Assembly: GCF_947488715.1 (NCBI RefSeq)
Contig: NZ_CANLAG010000004.1
Location: 305,481-369,480, forward strand
Direction: 5' to 3'
Length of the DNA stretch: 64,000 nt
From: an uncultured Tateyamaria sp.
GTDB lineage: Bacteria; Pseudomonadota; Alphaproteobacteria; Rhodobacterales; Rhodobacteraceae
In this document: piece by piece, positions 44,304-55,598 of the stretch
How positions within the stretch are numbered: the first letter of the stretch is position 1
Layout: each line of letters starts with the position of its first letter
Position numbers and translations under genes: made by a program
The notes under the pieces: generated by a model
The model's input: only the letters and a program-made list of their open reading frames with translations
Database searches by the model: none
Told to the model about the DNA's origin: nothing

Positions 44304-45138
44304 CGCAGATGCCTGCGCTGGCCAGACCATTGGGCAAGTCGGCAAAGACGAGATAGCCAATCACGGTTGCTACTGGAATTTCCAGATACTGCATTGGCGC
44401 CAGCGTGGCCGAAGGTGCATAGCGCAACGACCACGTCATCAGCAGATGCGCCAAGGTTCCCAGCAGCCCAATTGCGACAAGCAGCGTCCACTCCACCTGT
44501 GTCGGGACAATCAGGTCCAGCGCAGGGATGCCCGCATTCTGGGTAAGAAGCAGGAGCGGCAGCATGATGGTGACGGCCATGACGCCACTCACGGCTTGCA
44601 GGCCAATGGGGTCGGTTTCCTTGGCGATCTGGCGCGTGACCAGCATGAAGACAGAAAAGTTGACGGCGACCACGAGGGGCAAAAGGGCAGGCCAGCCGAC
44701 TTGGACAAAGCTGGGCTGGACCACCATCAAGGTGCCGATAAAGCCCACGATGCAGGCGGCGAGCCTGCGGCTGCCAACTTCTTCGTTGAGGACGTAGCGG
44801 CCCAAGAGCAGCATGATGAACGGCATGACAAAGGCAATGGCCACCGCGTCGGCGAGGGGCAGGTATTGCAGCGCAGTGAACATGGCACCAATCCCCACAA
44901 TGTGCAGGACTGTCCGCGTCATCGTCAGCCACAGCACGCGGCCACGCATGCGCCAAGCCCGGCGGGTCAGCCAGACAATCGGAATTAGGATGAGGGCTTG
45001 AACGGCGAACCTTACCAGGAGCAATTCGCCCAAGGGGACAGATTTGCCCAAGAGCTTTGCCACCGCGTCGCCCATTGGCGCCACGAAGCAAAAGCCGAGC
45101 ATGAGAAGAATTCCCAACAGAGGCCGATCCTGAGACAT
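44221..45138 (-). CDS. EamA/DMT-superfamily transporter
   Basis: A 305-residue protein with ten hydrophobic segments in two EamA repeats. The first starts LLGILLMLGFCFVAPMGDA and the second LLPLVVAVNFSVFMLV. Typical of metabolite exporters in the drug/metabolite superfamily. The C-terminal tail (RERAIARTTARTPAPA) lies inside the opposing thiN frame. Substrate unknown. No regulator adjoins it. Confidence 0.9.
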   Translation of the reverse strand: MSQDRPLLGILLMLGFCFVAPMGDAVAKLLGKSVPLGELLLVRFAVQALILIPIVWLTRRAWRMRGRVLWLTMTRTVLHIVGIGAMFTALQYLPLADAVAIAFVMPFIMLLLGRYVLNEEVGSRRLAACIVGFIGTLMVVQPSFVQVGWPALLPLVVAVNFSVFMLVTRQIAKETDPIGLQAVSGVMAVTIMLPLLLLTQNAGIPALDLIVPTQVEWTLLVAIGLLGTLAHLLMTWSLRYAPSATLAPMQYLEIPVATVIGYLVFADLPNGLASAGICVTIAAGLYIVLRERAIARTTARTPAPA

Positions 45139-45287
45139 GGCGGCACGCTAGCAGGCGGCGTGTAGAACACAATGTGGGATTTGCACCGTACTTGACGCGC
45201 ATTGGCGTCAGTTCCGTCGGAGGCTGGTCTGTTCCGCGCCATGCGCGAAATGCGCCCACCCACCGACCCTCGGTTTTGCCACTTTTT

Positions 45288-46661
45288 TCAGCAGTTGGGC
45301 ACGTTTACGGCCAGCCCGCCGAGCGAGGTTTCCTTGTATTTCTCACTCATGTCCACGCCGGTCTGGCGCATGGTTTCGATACAGGCATCCAACGGCACGA
45401 GGTGGGTGCCGTCGCCGCGCAGGGCAAGGGAGGCGGCAGAGACGGCCTTGATCGCGCCCAGCCCGTTGCGTTCGATGCAGGGCACCTGCACCAGACCGCG
45501 TACCGGGTCGCAGGTCATGCCAAGGTGATGTTCCAGCGCGATTTCGGCGGCGTTTTCGATCTGCGCCGGGGTGCCGCCCATCACAGCGCACAGACCGGCG
45601 GCTGCCATAGCTGCGGCAGAGCCGACCTCGGCTTGGCAACCAGCCTCTGCGCCGGAGATGGAGGCGTTGTATTTGACCAGACCACCGATGGCGGCCGCCG
45701 TCAGCAGGAAGTCTTCGACATGCGACTCCGACGCACCCGGCACGTGATCAAGGTAGTACCGCAGTGTGGCCGGGAGTACCCCCGCCGCGCCATTGGTGGG
45801 GGCCGTTACGACTTGGCCACCTGCGGCGTTTTCCTCGTTCACAGCCATTGCATAAACACTCATCCAGTCATTGATGGTGTGCGGCGCACTCAGGTTCATA
45901 CCGCGTTCGTCCATGAGCTTGTCATGGATATCCTTGGCGCGACGGCGCACGTGAAGCCCGCCAGGCAATGTGCCGTCAGTGGTCAGACCACGGTCGATGC
46001 ATGCGTTCATAACCTGCCAGAGCCGTTTGGTGCCGGAGGCCAGTTGGTCCGCACCGCCGCGCGCCACTTCGTTGGCGCGTTTCATTTGGGCGATGGATTT
46101 GCCTGACATGCCAGACATGTCCAGCATTTCAGCGGCGGATTTGAAGGGGAAGGGGACGGGCGCGCCTTCGTCCGTGGCTTTGCCCGCGGCCAATTCCTCT
46201 TCGGTCATCACAAAGCCGCCGCCGATGGAATAGAAGACCTGCCGCAACGTTACGTCGCCCTGGGCGTCAGTGGCCATGAGGACCATGCCGTTGGCATGGC
46301 CTGGCAGCACGGTGTCGTAGTCAAAGATCAGGTCTTCGTCGGGGTCAAAGTGCAGCGGTGGCAGCCCGTCCGGGTGCAGGGTATGCGCGTTTGCCAAGTG
46401 GGCGAGCGTCGCCTCAGCCTTTTTATGGTCGTATGTGTCGGGCACGAAACCGGCAAGCCCAAGGATGGTCGCCCGGTCCGTTGCATGGCCAACACCGGTG
46501 AAGGCGAGGCTACCATGCAAAGAGGCACGCACCCCAGCAAACTGGAACGGCGAGGCGCGCATCATGTCGAGAAAGCGGGCGGCAGCGACCATGGGGCCCA
46601 TAGTGTGCGAAGAGGACGGTCCGATGCCAACCTTGAACATGTCGAAGACGGAGAGAAACAT
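45288..46661 (-). CDS. sdaA: L-serine ammonia-lyase, single-chain iron-sulphur type
   Basis: A 457-residue serine dehydratase. The N-terminal domain has [15 protein letters not shown]. The C-terminal catalytic domain carries the cluster cysteines within [22 protein letters not shown] and [15 protein letters not shown]. It deaminates serine to pyruvate via a [4Fe-4S] centre. ATG 46661 is preferred over an open extension to 46784. It begins two bases after the stop of the GST gene, so the pair is co-transcribed. Confidence 0.96.
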   Translation of the reverse strand: MFLSVFDMFKVGIGPSSSHTMGPMVAAARFLDMMRASPFQFAGVRASLHGSLAFTGVGHATDRATILGLAGFVPDTYDHKKAEATLAHLANAHTLHPDGLPPLHFDPDEDLIFDYDTVLPGHANGMVLMATDAQGDVTLRQVFYSIGGGFVMTEEELAAGKATDEGAPVPFPFKSAAEMLDMSGMSGKSIAQMKRANEVARGGADQLASGTKRLWQVMNACIDRGLTTDGTLPGGLHVRRRAKDIHDKLMDERGMNLSAPHTINDWMSVYAMAVNEENAAGGQVVTAPTNGAAGVLPATLRYYLDHVPGASESHVEDFLLTAAAIGGLVKYNASISGAEAGCQAEVGSAAAMAAAGLCAVMGGTPAQIENAAEIALEHHLGMTCDPVRGLVQVPCIERNGLGAIKAVSAASLALRGDGTHLVPLDACIETMRQTGVDMSEKYKETSLGGLAVNVPNC

Positions 46662-46662
46662 T

Positions 46663-47367
46663 TTAGAGGGCGGTCCCTTCTGGTGGGGTCGGCAACCGCG
46701 GAGCGGTGAACGGCGTGGGGCCAAGGCCTTCGGCGGCTTGTGCCACGTGGGCGGATAGGCGGGTTTCAAACTGTTGCGCCACACCTAGCAGGGTAGGGTA
46801 GTCATGCAAGTCGAACCAATCGGTTTGCCCGGCGGGATAGAGCGCGCACCACCGCACAAGGGCAACGGCGTAGCAGTGCAGGACAGATGGGGTGTCGACA
46901 TCGCTTGCCGCGAGCGCCGCGTCCAGCAGTGTCAGCCCCGCGGGCAATGTCATGTCGTTCGTTGATCTGGCTTGCAGGGTCCGGCGCAGCGTGGCCTGAG
47001 CCGTTGTATCGTCGCCCACGTATTTCCAGGGATAAAACGTCATGCGCATTTGTGCGTGCAGCGTGTTCGACACGAAAAAGAGCTTGCGCAGAAATGGCGC
47101 TCGGTCGGGGCTGTCCGGTGTGGGGGCCATCGCGCCGTGTCTGTCCGCCAACCAGAGCAGGATCGCGGCGGTTTCAAAGATCGGGCCGTCCGGCGTTTCC
47201 AGCACCGGGATCAAACCCGCAGGATTGATCCTGCGATAGGCTGCGCTGTCCTGCGCACGGGTTGCGCGGTCGACGAGCACGGTTTTGTAGGGGGCTCCCA
47301 ATTCTTCGAGTGCCAGGCGGATGATCATCGAGGCATTGTCGGGCGCATAGTGCAACACATAAGTCAT
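46663..47367 (-). CDS. Glutathione S-transferase family protein
   Basis: A 234-residue GST with the thioredoxin-like N-terminal domain (VLHYAPDNASMIIRLALEELG, then PAGLIPVLETPDGPIFETAAILLWL with the glutathione-binding E-T/S pair) and a helical C-terminal domain. It is encoded directly upstream of the serine dehydratase and probably in one transcript. Substrate unknown. The start MTYVLHYAP at 47367 is the family start. Confidence 0.9.
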   Translation of the reverse strand: MTYVLHYAPDNASMIIRLALEELGAPYKTVLVDRATRAQDSAAYRRINPAGLIPVLETPDGPIFETAAILLWLADRHGAMAPTPDSPDRAPFLRKLFFVSNTLHAQMRMTFYPWKYVGDDTTAQATLRRTLQARSTNDMTLPAGLTLLDAALAASDVDTPSVLHCYAVALVRWCALYPAGQTDWFDLHDYPTLLGVAQQFETRLSAHVAQAAEGLGPTPFTAPRLPTPPEGTAL

Positions 47368-47440
47368 GGGCGGAGCATAGACACGGGCCGCCACGTGCCA
47401 TTGTCGCAATGCGACCTTTTAGCGAAGTTTCCGGGCATGC

Positions 47441-47455
47441 TTAATACGACCTTAA
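47441..47455 (+). promoter_or_regulatory. CtrA-type binding site
   Basis: TTAA (47441-47444), seven bases, TTAA (47452-47455): an exact full CtrA half-site pair (TTAA-N7-TTAA). It ends 37 bases before the ATG of the small exported peptide and 74 bases from the divergent GST start. Site match is direct; binding is inferred. Confidence 0.5.
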
Positions 47456-47492
47456 CAAAGCTGCTGTTTGTTTGGGGCAGGAGGAATGTGCC

Positions 47493-47639
47493 ATGCGCTG
47501 GTTTATTGTCTTTCTGTCTCTTGTGGCATGCCTGATGCCCTGGCGATTGGGGCTGGCAGGGGGAGAGGGCTTTGTCCCCATGCCTGTTGCGGTCGACGTG
47601 TCTGTGTTGGGCGTTTCGCCCAGACCGAGCGTGCCGTGA
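47493..47639 (+). CDS. Small exported peptide, 48 residues
   Basis: A short gene: ATG 47493 with an excellent ribosome-binding site GGAGGAA six bases before it, ending at TGA 47637-47639. Residues 1-22 are a hydrophobic leader (MRWFIVFLSLVACLM, then PWRLGLAGG) that reads as a signal peptide or a single membrane helix, possibly a lipobox-like VAC. The rest is short and Val/Pro-rich. Its ribosome-binding site, sensible composition and upstream CtrA-type box argue for a real gene. No family recognised. Confidence 0.6.
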   Translation: MRWFIVFLSLVACLMPWRLGLAGGEGFVPMPVAVDVSVLGVSPRPSVP

Positions 47640-47797
47640 CCCAAATGCGCGCCTGATGGCGCACGCTATATTTTGTCCGCCAACGTCACCCTTGTCGCTG
47701 GGCCGACAGCGTCTGGCACGGGTTGCTCGGTTGGGGGTCGTAACGGCCCCGCGCTCCGACTATAAGCGCTTCAACAGATTTGGGGGAGTCGCGCCAT

Positions 47798-48586
47798 ATG
47801 ACCGGAGAATTGTCGCCCATCGACAAGGCAAAGTTTGTCGCTGCCAAACGGGCGGCGGACTATGTCGAGGATGGCATGCGTGTTGGCCTTGGCACCGGAT
47901 CCACGGCGGCGTGGCTTGTACGCTGTCTGGGTGAACAGGTGCGCGACGGTGGTCTGCGGTTCAAGGGCGTGCCCACATCCACGCGGACGGCGCAACTGGC
48001 CCGCGAAGTCGGGATCGAGGTGATCAGCCTGGACGAGGCCAAGTGGCTCGACGTGACCATTGACGGCGCCGACGAATTCGATGGGGATCTCAATCTCATC
48101 AAGGGTGGCGGAGGCGCGCTCTTGCAGGAAAAGATTGTGGCGACCGCCTCTGATCAAATGGTGGTGATCGCGGATATCGGCAAAGAGGTGGAACATCTGG
48201 GCTCTTTTCCATTGCCGGTCGAGCTGATCCCCTTTGGCTGGCAAACCACACAGGCGCTCGTCGAGGAAACCCTTATTTCCATGGACGTACTGGGCCGCCA
48301 GTCCAGCTTGCGGATGAATGGTGAACGGCCGTTTATCACGGACGAGGGCAACTATATCCTTGATCTGCACGTCCAGAGGATCGGCAACCCCAGACAGTTG
48401 AGCCTGGTCATGAACCAGATGCCGGGTGTGGTTGAAAACGGCCTGTTCATTGATATTTGTGACGCTGTCGTAATCGGCTACGGCGATGGTCGGGTCGAGG
48501 TACGGGATATCAATGAAGGCACGGTGGAACAGGAGCGGCTCGATTTTTTTGAGACCGACAACCTGTTCACGGACCTTGCGGACTAA
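47798..48586 (+). CDS. rpiA: Ribose-5-phosphate isomerase A
   Basis: A 262-residue RpiA interconverting ribose-5-phosphate and ribulose-5-phosphate. Active-site blocks: GLGTGSTAAWLVRCLGEQ, DGADEFDGDLNLIKGGGGALLQEKIVA with the catalytic acid/Lys region. GGGGGAG precedes the ATG at 47798. Glutathione reductase follows 11 bases later, so the two form an operon linking pentose-phosphate NADPH supply to thiol reduction. Confidence 0.97.
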   Translation: MTGELSPIDKAKFVAAKRAADYVEDGMRVGLGTGSTAAWLVRCLGEQVRDGGLRFKGVPTSTRTAQLAREVGIEVISLDEAKWLDVTIDGADEFDGDLNLIKGGGGALLQEKIVATASDQMVVIADIGKEVEHLGSFPLPVELIPFGWQTTQALVEETLISMDVLGRQSSLRMNGERPFITDEGNYILDLHVQRIGNPRQLSLVMNQMPGVVENGLFIDICDAVVIGYGDGRVEVRDINEGTVEQERLDFFETDNLFTDLAD

Positions 48587-48597
48587 GGACGGCCAAG

Positions 48598-50058
48598 ATG
48601 GCAGACTATGACTACGACCTGTTTGTAATCGGAGGCGGTTCAGGTGGCGTGCGTGCAGCGCGCGTTGCTGCGGGCGATACGGGCGCGCGTGTGGCGCTGG
48701 CCGAAGAGGACCGGTACGGCGGCACCTGCGTGATCCGGGGATGTGTGCCCAAGAAACTGATGGTATTTGCCAGCGAATTCAGCGACGTGGCCGAGGTCGG
48801 CAGCGCATATGGCTGGAACATGACCGCGGGCAGCTTTGACTGGCAGAGCTTTCGCGGCCACTTGAACACCGAATTGGATCGGTTGGAGGGTGTGTACCGC
48901 AGCCTTCTCAAGAATTCCGGGGTCGAGACGTTCGATGCGCGTGCAAAGCTTGTGGACAAGCACACCGTGGCCCTGTCCACAGGCGAAACCAAGACGGCCA
49001 AAACGATCCTGATTGCAACCGGCGGACGTCCGGTGCGCCCGGACCTGCCCAACGCGCATCTGGGCATTGTCAGCGACGACATTTTCCACCTCGAAACCCT
49101 GCCCAAATCCATCCTGATCATTGGTGGCGGGTATATCGCCTGCGAATTTGCCTGCATCCTGCATGGGCTCGGTGTCGAGGTGACGCAATATTATCGCGGC
49201 GCGCAAATCCTGCGCGGCTTTGACGACGAAGCGCGCGGCCTGATTGCAGAATCCATGCGCGAGCGCGGCATCGATCTGGCCACAGGCACCAACATTGTCG
49301 AGATGGGTCCAGCCTCTGACGATCATTCGGGCGCGACGCCCACTGCATCCGACGCAGCCATGGGGGCCAGCGCCGCCCAGGCAGCAGAGCTGGCAGGTGA
49401 CAGCGCCGCCACGGGCGGGCCGATCTGGGTCAAGTCGACCAACGGCCACGAGCGCGTTTTTGACACCGTGCTCTTTGCCACGGGCCGCGACCCCAATTCG
49501 ACAGATATGGGGCTGGATGCCGTCGGGATCGAAACGGGCCGGCGCGGCGAGATTGTGGTCGACGCCTATTCGCGCACCGCAGCCGACAGCGTCTATGCCA
49601 TTGGCGACGTGACCAACCGGGTCAACCTGACACCGGTCGCCATCCGCGAGGGCATGGCCTTTGTTGAAACGGCGTTCAAGGACAACCCAACCGCAGTTGA
49701 TCACGAGCTGATCCCGTCGGCGGTCTTTACCCAGCCTGAAATGGGCACCGTGGGCCTGAGCGAAGAGGCCGCGCGCGAGCAGGAAGAGGTCGAAATCTAC
49801 TGCACTTCGTTCCGTCCCATGCGCACCGCCTTTGCCGGGCAAAGCGACCGCGTGCTGATGAAACTGGTGGTCAGCGTGGCCAGCCGCAAGGTTCTGGGCT
49901 GTCACATCGTCGCACCGAACGCAGGCGAAATGATCCAGTTGGCCGGTATCGCGATCAAGATGGGCGCGACCAAAGAGGATTTCGACAGGACGGTGGCTGT
50001 GCACCCGACCATGTCGGAAGAGATTGTAACCATGAAGACGCCCATGCGGACTGCTTGA
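48598..50058 (+). CDS. gor: Glutathione-disulphide reductase with an internal insertion
   Basis: A 486-residue FAD enzyme. FAD site: VIGGGSGGVRAARVAA. Redox-active pair: Cys44 and Cys49 in GGTCVIRGCVPKK. NADPH site: GGGYIACEFA with Arg200 and Arg206 (YYRGAQILRG), the NADPH-type arginines. The C-terminal His is in VAVHPTMSEE. It is longer than the usual 450 residues because of an Ala/Asp/Ser-rich stretch at about 238-275, between the NADPH domain strands. It is co-transcribed with rpiA. Confidence 0.94.
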   Translation: MADYDYDLFVIGGGSGGVRAARVAAGDTGARVALAEEDRYGGTCVIRGCVPKKLMVFASEFSDVAEVGSAYGWNMTAGSFDWQSFRGHLNTELDRLEGVYRSLLKNSGVETFDARAKLVDKHTVALSTGETKTAKTILIATGGRPVRPDLPNAHLGIVSDDIFHLETLPKSILIIGGGYIACEFACILHGLGVEVTQYYRGAQILRGFDDEARGLIAESMRERGIDLATGTNIVEMGPASDDHSGATPTASDAAMGASAAQAAELAGDSAATGGPIWVKSTNGHERVFDTVLFATGRDPNSTDMGLDAVGIETGRRGEIVVDAYSRTAADSVYAIGDVTNRVNLTPVAIREGMAFVETAFKDNPTAVDHELIPSAVFTQPEMGTVGLSEEAAREQEEVEIYCTSFRPMRTAFAGQSDRVLMKLVVSVASRKVLGCHIVAPNAGEMIQLAGIAIKMGATKEDFDRTVAVHPTMSEEIVTMKTPMRTA

Positions 50059-50132
50059 TTTTTCCACGAAAAATCACACGTAGTGGGCAAAGGCGCGGCA
50101 CAGGCTGCGTGGCAAAAGGAGACATACACCAT

Positions 50133-51305
50133 ATGGCTGGCAATACAGGCGGCCCCTGGGGGGGTGGCGGAAATTCAGGTGGCGACGACGGGCGCGGCAA
50201 TGGCCCGCGCGATCCCGGTCGTGGCCCCGATCGCGGCAATGGCGGGCGACGCCCCGGCGATGACGGTCCGCAGATCCCCGAAATCGACGAGTTGGTGAAA
50301 AAAGGCCAGGAACAGCTGCGCGTTCTAATGGGCGGTCGCGGCGGTGGCAATACCGGCGGTGGTCGAGGATCCGGCGGCGGCGGTGGTCCGTTCCTGACAC
50401 GAGGCACTGCTCTTCTGGGGATCGCGGCGGCGGTGGGTCTCTGGATCTTTTCGTCCTTCTACACGGTCCGGCCCGAAGAACAGTCAGTCGAACTTTTCTT
50501 GGGCGAATTTTCCTCCATCGGCAATCCCGGCCTGAACTTTGCCCCATGGCCTGTGGTCACCGCCGAGGTGATTCCGGTCACTCGCGAACAGACCGAGGAA
50601 ATCGGAGTGGGCGGGCGCGGCGGGGATGCCGGCCTGATGCTGACGGGCGACGAAAACATCGTCGACATCGACTTTCAGGTGGTCTGGAACATCAACGATC
50701 CTGCGAATTACCTCTTTAACCTGCGCGACCCGCGCCCGACCATCCGGGCGGTGTCGGAATCGGCCATGCGCGAGATCATCGCCCAATCCGATCTCGCACC
50801 GATCCTCAACCGGGACCGGGGTGCCATCGCCAGCCGTCTTCAGGATCTGATCCAGTCGACGCTCGATAGCTACGAAAGCGGCGTGACCGTGATCCGCGTG
50901 AACTTTGACAAGGCTGACCCGCCGCAATCCGTGATCGACGCCTTCCGCGACGTTCAGGCCGCGGAACAGGAACGGGACCGCTTGCAAAACGTGGCTGACG
51001 CCTATGCCAACCGCGTCCTCGCCGAGGCCCGCGGTCAAGCGGCCCAGTTGCTTGAAGAGGCCGAGGGCTACCGCGCCCAGCAGGTCAACCAAGCCGAAGG
51101 TGAGGCCAGCCGCTTCTCCGCCGTTCTGGAGGAATACGCTAAGGCGCCCGAAGTGACGCGCAAGCGCCTCTATCTCGAAACGATGGAACGTGTGCTTGGC
51201 CGTGTGGACAAGATCATCCTCGACGAAAACCAGGGTGGCGGCCAAGGCGTCGTGCCTTACCTGCCGCTCAATGAATTGCGCCGTAACACCGGAGGGTCGA
51301 ACTGA
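50133..51305 (+). CDS. hflK: FtsH protease regulatory subunit HflK
   Basis: A 390-residue membrane-anchored SPFH-domain protein. It has a Gly/Asp/Arg-rich cytoplasmic N-terminus (about 1-85: GNTGGPWGGGGNSGG), one membrane segment (about 93-110), the SPFH domain with VRPEEQSVELFLGEF, and a coiled-coil tail with AEARGQAAQLLEEAEGYRAQQV. With HflC it forms the periplasmic cage around FtsH. Start 50133 has AAAGGAG upstream. The stop and the hflC start overlap (TGATG). Confidence 0.96.
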   Translation: MAGNTGGPWGGGGNSGGDDGRGNGPRDPGRGPDRGNGGRRPGDDGPQIPEIDELVKKGQEQLRVLMGGRGGGNTGGGRGSGGGGGPFLTRGTALLGIAAAVGLWIFSSFYTVRPEEQSVELFLGEFSSIGNPGLNFAPWPVVTAEVIPVTREQTEEIGVGGRGGDAGLMLTGDENIVDIDFQVVWNINDPANYLFNLRDPRPTIRAVSESAMREIIAQSDLAPILNRDRGAIASRLQDLIQSTLDSYESGVTVIRVNFDKADPPQSVIDAFRDVQAAEQERDRLQNVADAYANRVLAEARGQAAQLLEEAEGYRAQQVNQAEGEASRFSAVLEEYAKAPEVTRKRLYLETMERVLGRVDKIILDENQGGGQGVVPYLPLNELRRNTGGSN

Positions 51306-52192
51306 TGCGTAGATCTGCTTTTCTGATCCCTGTGGTCGTGATCATCGCCGCCCTTGGCCTGTCGTCGCTGTTCATCGTCGATGAACGCGAAAAGGCGCTA
51401 GTGCTGCAATTCGGCCGCGTCGTCGCCGTCAAGGAAGACCCGGGGTTGGCCTTCAAGCTGCCGTTGATCCAGGAGGTCGTACGCTATGACGACCGGATCC
51501 TCAGCCGCGATGTCGACCCGATCGAAGTGACGCCGCTGGATGATCGTCGTCTGGTCGTGGACGCCTTTGCGCGCTACCGGATCACTGATCTGAACCAGTT
51601 CCGCCAAGCGGTTGGTACTGGTGGCGAACAGGCCGCCGAACGCCGGATCGACGGCATCTTGCGGAACGAGCTGCGCGAAGTGCTGGGTTCCGTGACCTCC
51701 AACGACATCCTCAGCTCGGACCGGGCGGCGCTGATGCTGCGCATCCGCAACGGGGCCATCCTCGAGGCACGCGCGCTGGGCATCGAAGTCGTCGACGTCC
51801 GCCTCAAGCGGACCGACCTGCCCACCGAAAACCTGGACGCCACATTCCAGCGGATGCGTGCCGAAAGGGAACGTGAGGCGACAGACGAACGCGCCCGCGG
51901 TAACGAGGCCGCGCAACGTGTGCGCGCTCAGGCTGACCGGACCGTGGTGGAACTGACCTCCGACGCCGAACGCCAGGCAGAGATTATCCGCGGTGAGGCC
52001 GACGCCCGCCGTAACGCTATCTTTGCCAACGCTTTCGGGGCGGACCCAGAGTTCTTTGAATTCTACCGGTCGCTCACCGCCTATGAGCGCGCGCTGGGGG
52101 CGGACAACTCGACCATGGTGATGTCGCCGGACAGCGAGTTCTTCAACTACCTGCGCTCCGATCAGGGCACGCGCAGCGCCGAAGGAGACTGA
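51305..52192 (+). CDS. hflC: FtsH protease regulatory subunit HflC
   Basis: A 295-residue SPFH protein with one N-terminal membrane segment (about 5-25: FLIPVVVIIAALGLSSLFI) and the periplasmic domain marked by VDEREKALVLQFGRVVAV, AVGTGGEQAAERRIDGILRNELREVLG and the coiled-coil RAERERE. Partner of HflK in the FtsH-regulating complex. DUF2065 follows three bases later. Confidence 0.97.
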   Translation: MRRSAFLIPVVVIIAALGLSSLFIVDEREKALVLQFGRVVAVKEDPGLAFKLPLIQEVVRYDDRILSRDVDPIEVTPLDDRRLVVDAFARYRITDLNQFRQAVGTGGEQAAERRIDGILRNELREVLGSVTSNDILSSDRAALMLRIRNGAILEARALGIEVVDVRLKRTDLPTENLDATFQRMRAEREREATDERARGNEAAQRVRAQADRTVVELTSDAERQAEIIRGEADARRNAIFANAFGADPEFFEFYRSLTAYERALGADNSTMVMSPDSEFFNYLRSDQGTRSAEGD

Positions 52193-52195
52193 TCC

Positions 52196-52390
52196 ATGGC
52201 GTGGGTCCTGTTGGCCCTCGGATTGGTGATGATTGTGGAGGGGCTGGCCTATGTGCTGGCCCCTTCGCTTATCGAACGCGTGCTTGAGGTACTGCGCAGC
52301 TTGCCTGAAAGCGCCCGCCGCCAGTTTGGCGCACTGGTGCTGGTCAGCGGCCTGATTTGCCTTTGGCTGGCCTTTCATCTCGGGCTATGA
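52196..52390 (+). CDS. DUF2065 family small membrane protein
   Basis: A 64-residue protein with two membrane helices (about 3-22 and 45-62) separated by a basic loop (RVLEVLRSLPESARRQ). The DUF2065 family is commonly found between hflC and a degP-type protease, exactly as here. It may be an accessory to the HflKC-FtsH complex; the role is not proved. Confidence 0.85.
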   Translation: MAWVLLALGLVMIVEGLAYVLAPSLIERVLEVLRSLPESARRQFGALVLVSGLICLWLAFHLGL

Positions 52391-52552
52391 GCCCGCGTGT
52401 TCACGGATTGGTAACGCGGTGTTGAAAGGTTGGGCGTGTGAACCATCTTTAATGTTGCAAGGATGCAACCCTACATGCACCCTGTGCGCAGCCGCGCATA
52501 TATGTGTGCAGAATGGCCAAAACGGCCAAAGAGACGATCCAGGAGAGACCTG

Positions 52553-54025
<1,473 letters not shown>

Positions 54026-54048
54026 ACGGCACAGTCCGAAGCCTATTC

Positions 54049-54076
54049 AAAAGGCGCCCTGCGGGGCGCTTTTTTC
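54049..54076 (+). terminator. Rho-independent terminator of degP
   Basis: AAAAGGCGCCC then GGGGCGCTTTTTT: the stem GCGCCC (54054-54059) / GGGCGC (54064-54069) is extended by A-T pairs and followed by a six-T run, 25 bases after the stop. Confidence 0.9.
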
Positions 54077-54096
54077 GTTGATCTCATGGGTGTCGC

Positions 54097-54627
54097 TTAG
54101 GCGGCGGGTGTCCGTTCGACGGCCACCAGCCCCAGTTTGCGCGCAGCGGCGATGGACAGTGTGGCGCTGTCCAGCCCTTCGGCGTTCTGGTATCGGCGCA
54201 CGGCGCTGCGTGTGCGTGGGTCCATGACACCGGTGATGGGGCCACGGTAATACCCCCGTGCCTCCAGCGCCCGCTGGACCGAAGACAGGAACTCGGGCGT
54301 CAACGTCGCGTCGCAAATGACCTCGTACCAGTTTTCACGACGCGGTTGGACAACGTGTTGCTGGGTCTCGCTCTTGTAGATGGGCGGGGCCTGAACGCGC
54401 CCGTCGCTGCTGATCTGTGCCGGCTGCAAGAGCACTTTGCGGGTGACCGTCTCGACCACGGCGGGGCTGACTGTTTTGCCCCAGCAGGTACCGGGGGCCG
54501 CACCGGGCGGTGCGGTGGCCAGCGAAATGGGGTCTATGTTCGCATTGGAACTGACCACGCCGTTTTGCATGCAGGCGGACAGGGCAAGGGCTGCCGCCAT
54601 GGCGGGAAGGAAGGATCGTTGTATCAT
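54097..54627 (-). CDS. Peptidoglycan-binding domain lipoprotein
   Basis: A 176-residue lipoprotein. The signal peptide ends in a lipobox (LSAC, Cys about residue 20). A C-terminal PG_binding_1 domain covers about 120-165 (RGYYRGPITGVMDPRTRSAVRRYQ). The middle has a single disulphide candidate (GTCWGKT, VICDA). The start is ATG 54627; a 15-codon extension is unlikely. It lies convergent to degP. Probably an outer-membrane or wall-associated structural protein. Confidence 0.88.
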   Translation of the reverse strand: MIQRSFLPAMAAALALSACMQNGVVSSNANIDPISLATAPPGAAPGTCWGKTVSPAVVETVTRKVLLQPAQISSDGRVQAPPIYKSETQQHVVQPRRENWYEVICDATLTPEFLSSVQRALEARGYYRGPITGVMDPRTRSAVRRYQNAEGLDSATLSIAAARKLGLVAVERTPAA

Positions 54628-54717
54628 GCTCGATGCCTCTATGTGGGCGTTTGGCGCAGCATAGCCCGCCACATGTCGTCTGCCTAGCCCTCAGCCGCCC
54701 GCGTGTCTGTCCCCCGC

Positions 54718-55149
54718 CTAGCGCCTGTCCCATGTGTCGCTGCGCGCCTCTGCGGACACGGTGCGGCCCGTGCCCTGGGCCAGCAACTGATCGAGCATCG
54801 GCGAGATATCCTCGACCTCTTCGGCCAGAACATGGGTGACGCTGTGCGCCCGCTGCATCCGGCCTGTGACCCGCAACATGCGCCCCGCCACGACAGCCCG
54901 GCGGAACCGTTCGTAGATGTGCCGCCAGACGATCACGTTCACGACACCGGTTTCGTCCTCCAGCGTGACAAATATCACGCCCTTGGCGGTACCGGGGCGT
55001 TGACGCAGGATCACCAGCCCAGCCACGGCGACCCGCGCGTTCACCGGCGGTATCGCAAGGTCACAGGCCCGCAGGCAGGCCGGCGGGCGCGGCCAATGGC
55101 CGGTGGCCCCTGTGGATGGGGTGCTGGTGGGGGCAGGCAAAACACGCAT
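54718..55149 (-). pseudogene. dnaE2: Remnant of dnaE2: C-terminal OB-fold domain only
   Basis: The frame from ATG 55149 gives 143 residues whose C-terminal half matches the terminal OB-fold of error-prone DNA polymerase DnaE2/ImuC: RVAVAGLVILRQRPGTAKGV, FVTLEDETGVVNVIVW, LRVTGRMQR and DISPMLDQLLAQG. The full polymerase is about 1,000-1,100 residues, so nearly all of it is missing. The ORF itself is intact and starts at an SOS box, so a small product may still be made. The N-terminal 45 residues do not resemble DnaE2. A decayed relic is favoured over a functional gene. Confidence 0.75.
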
Positions 55150-55151
55150 GA

Positions 55152-55597
<446 letters not shown>

Positions 55598-55598
<1 letters not shown>

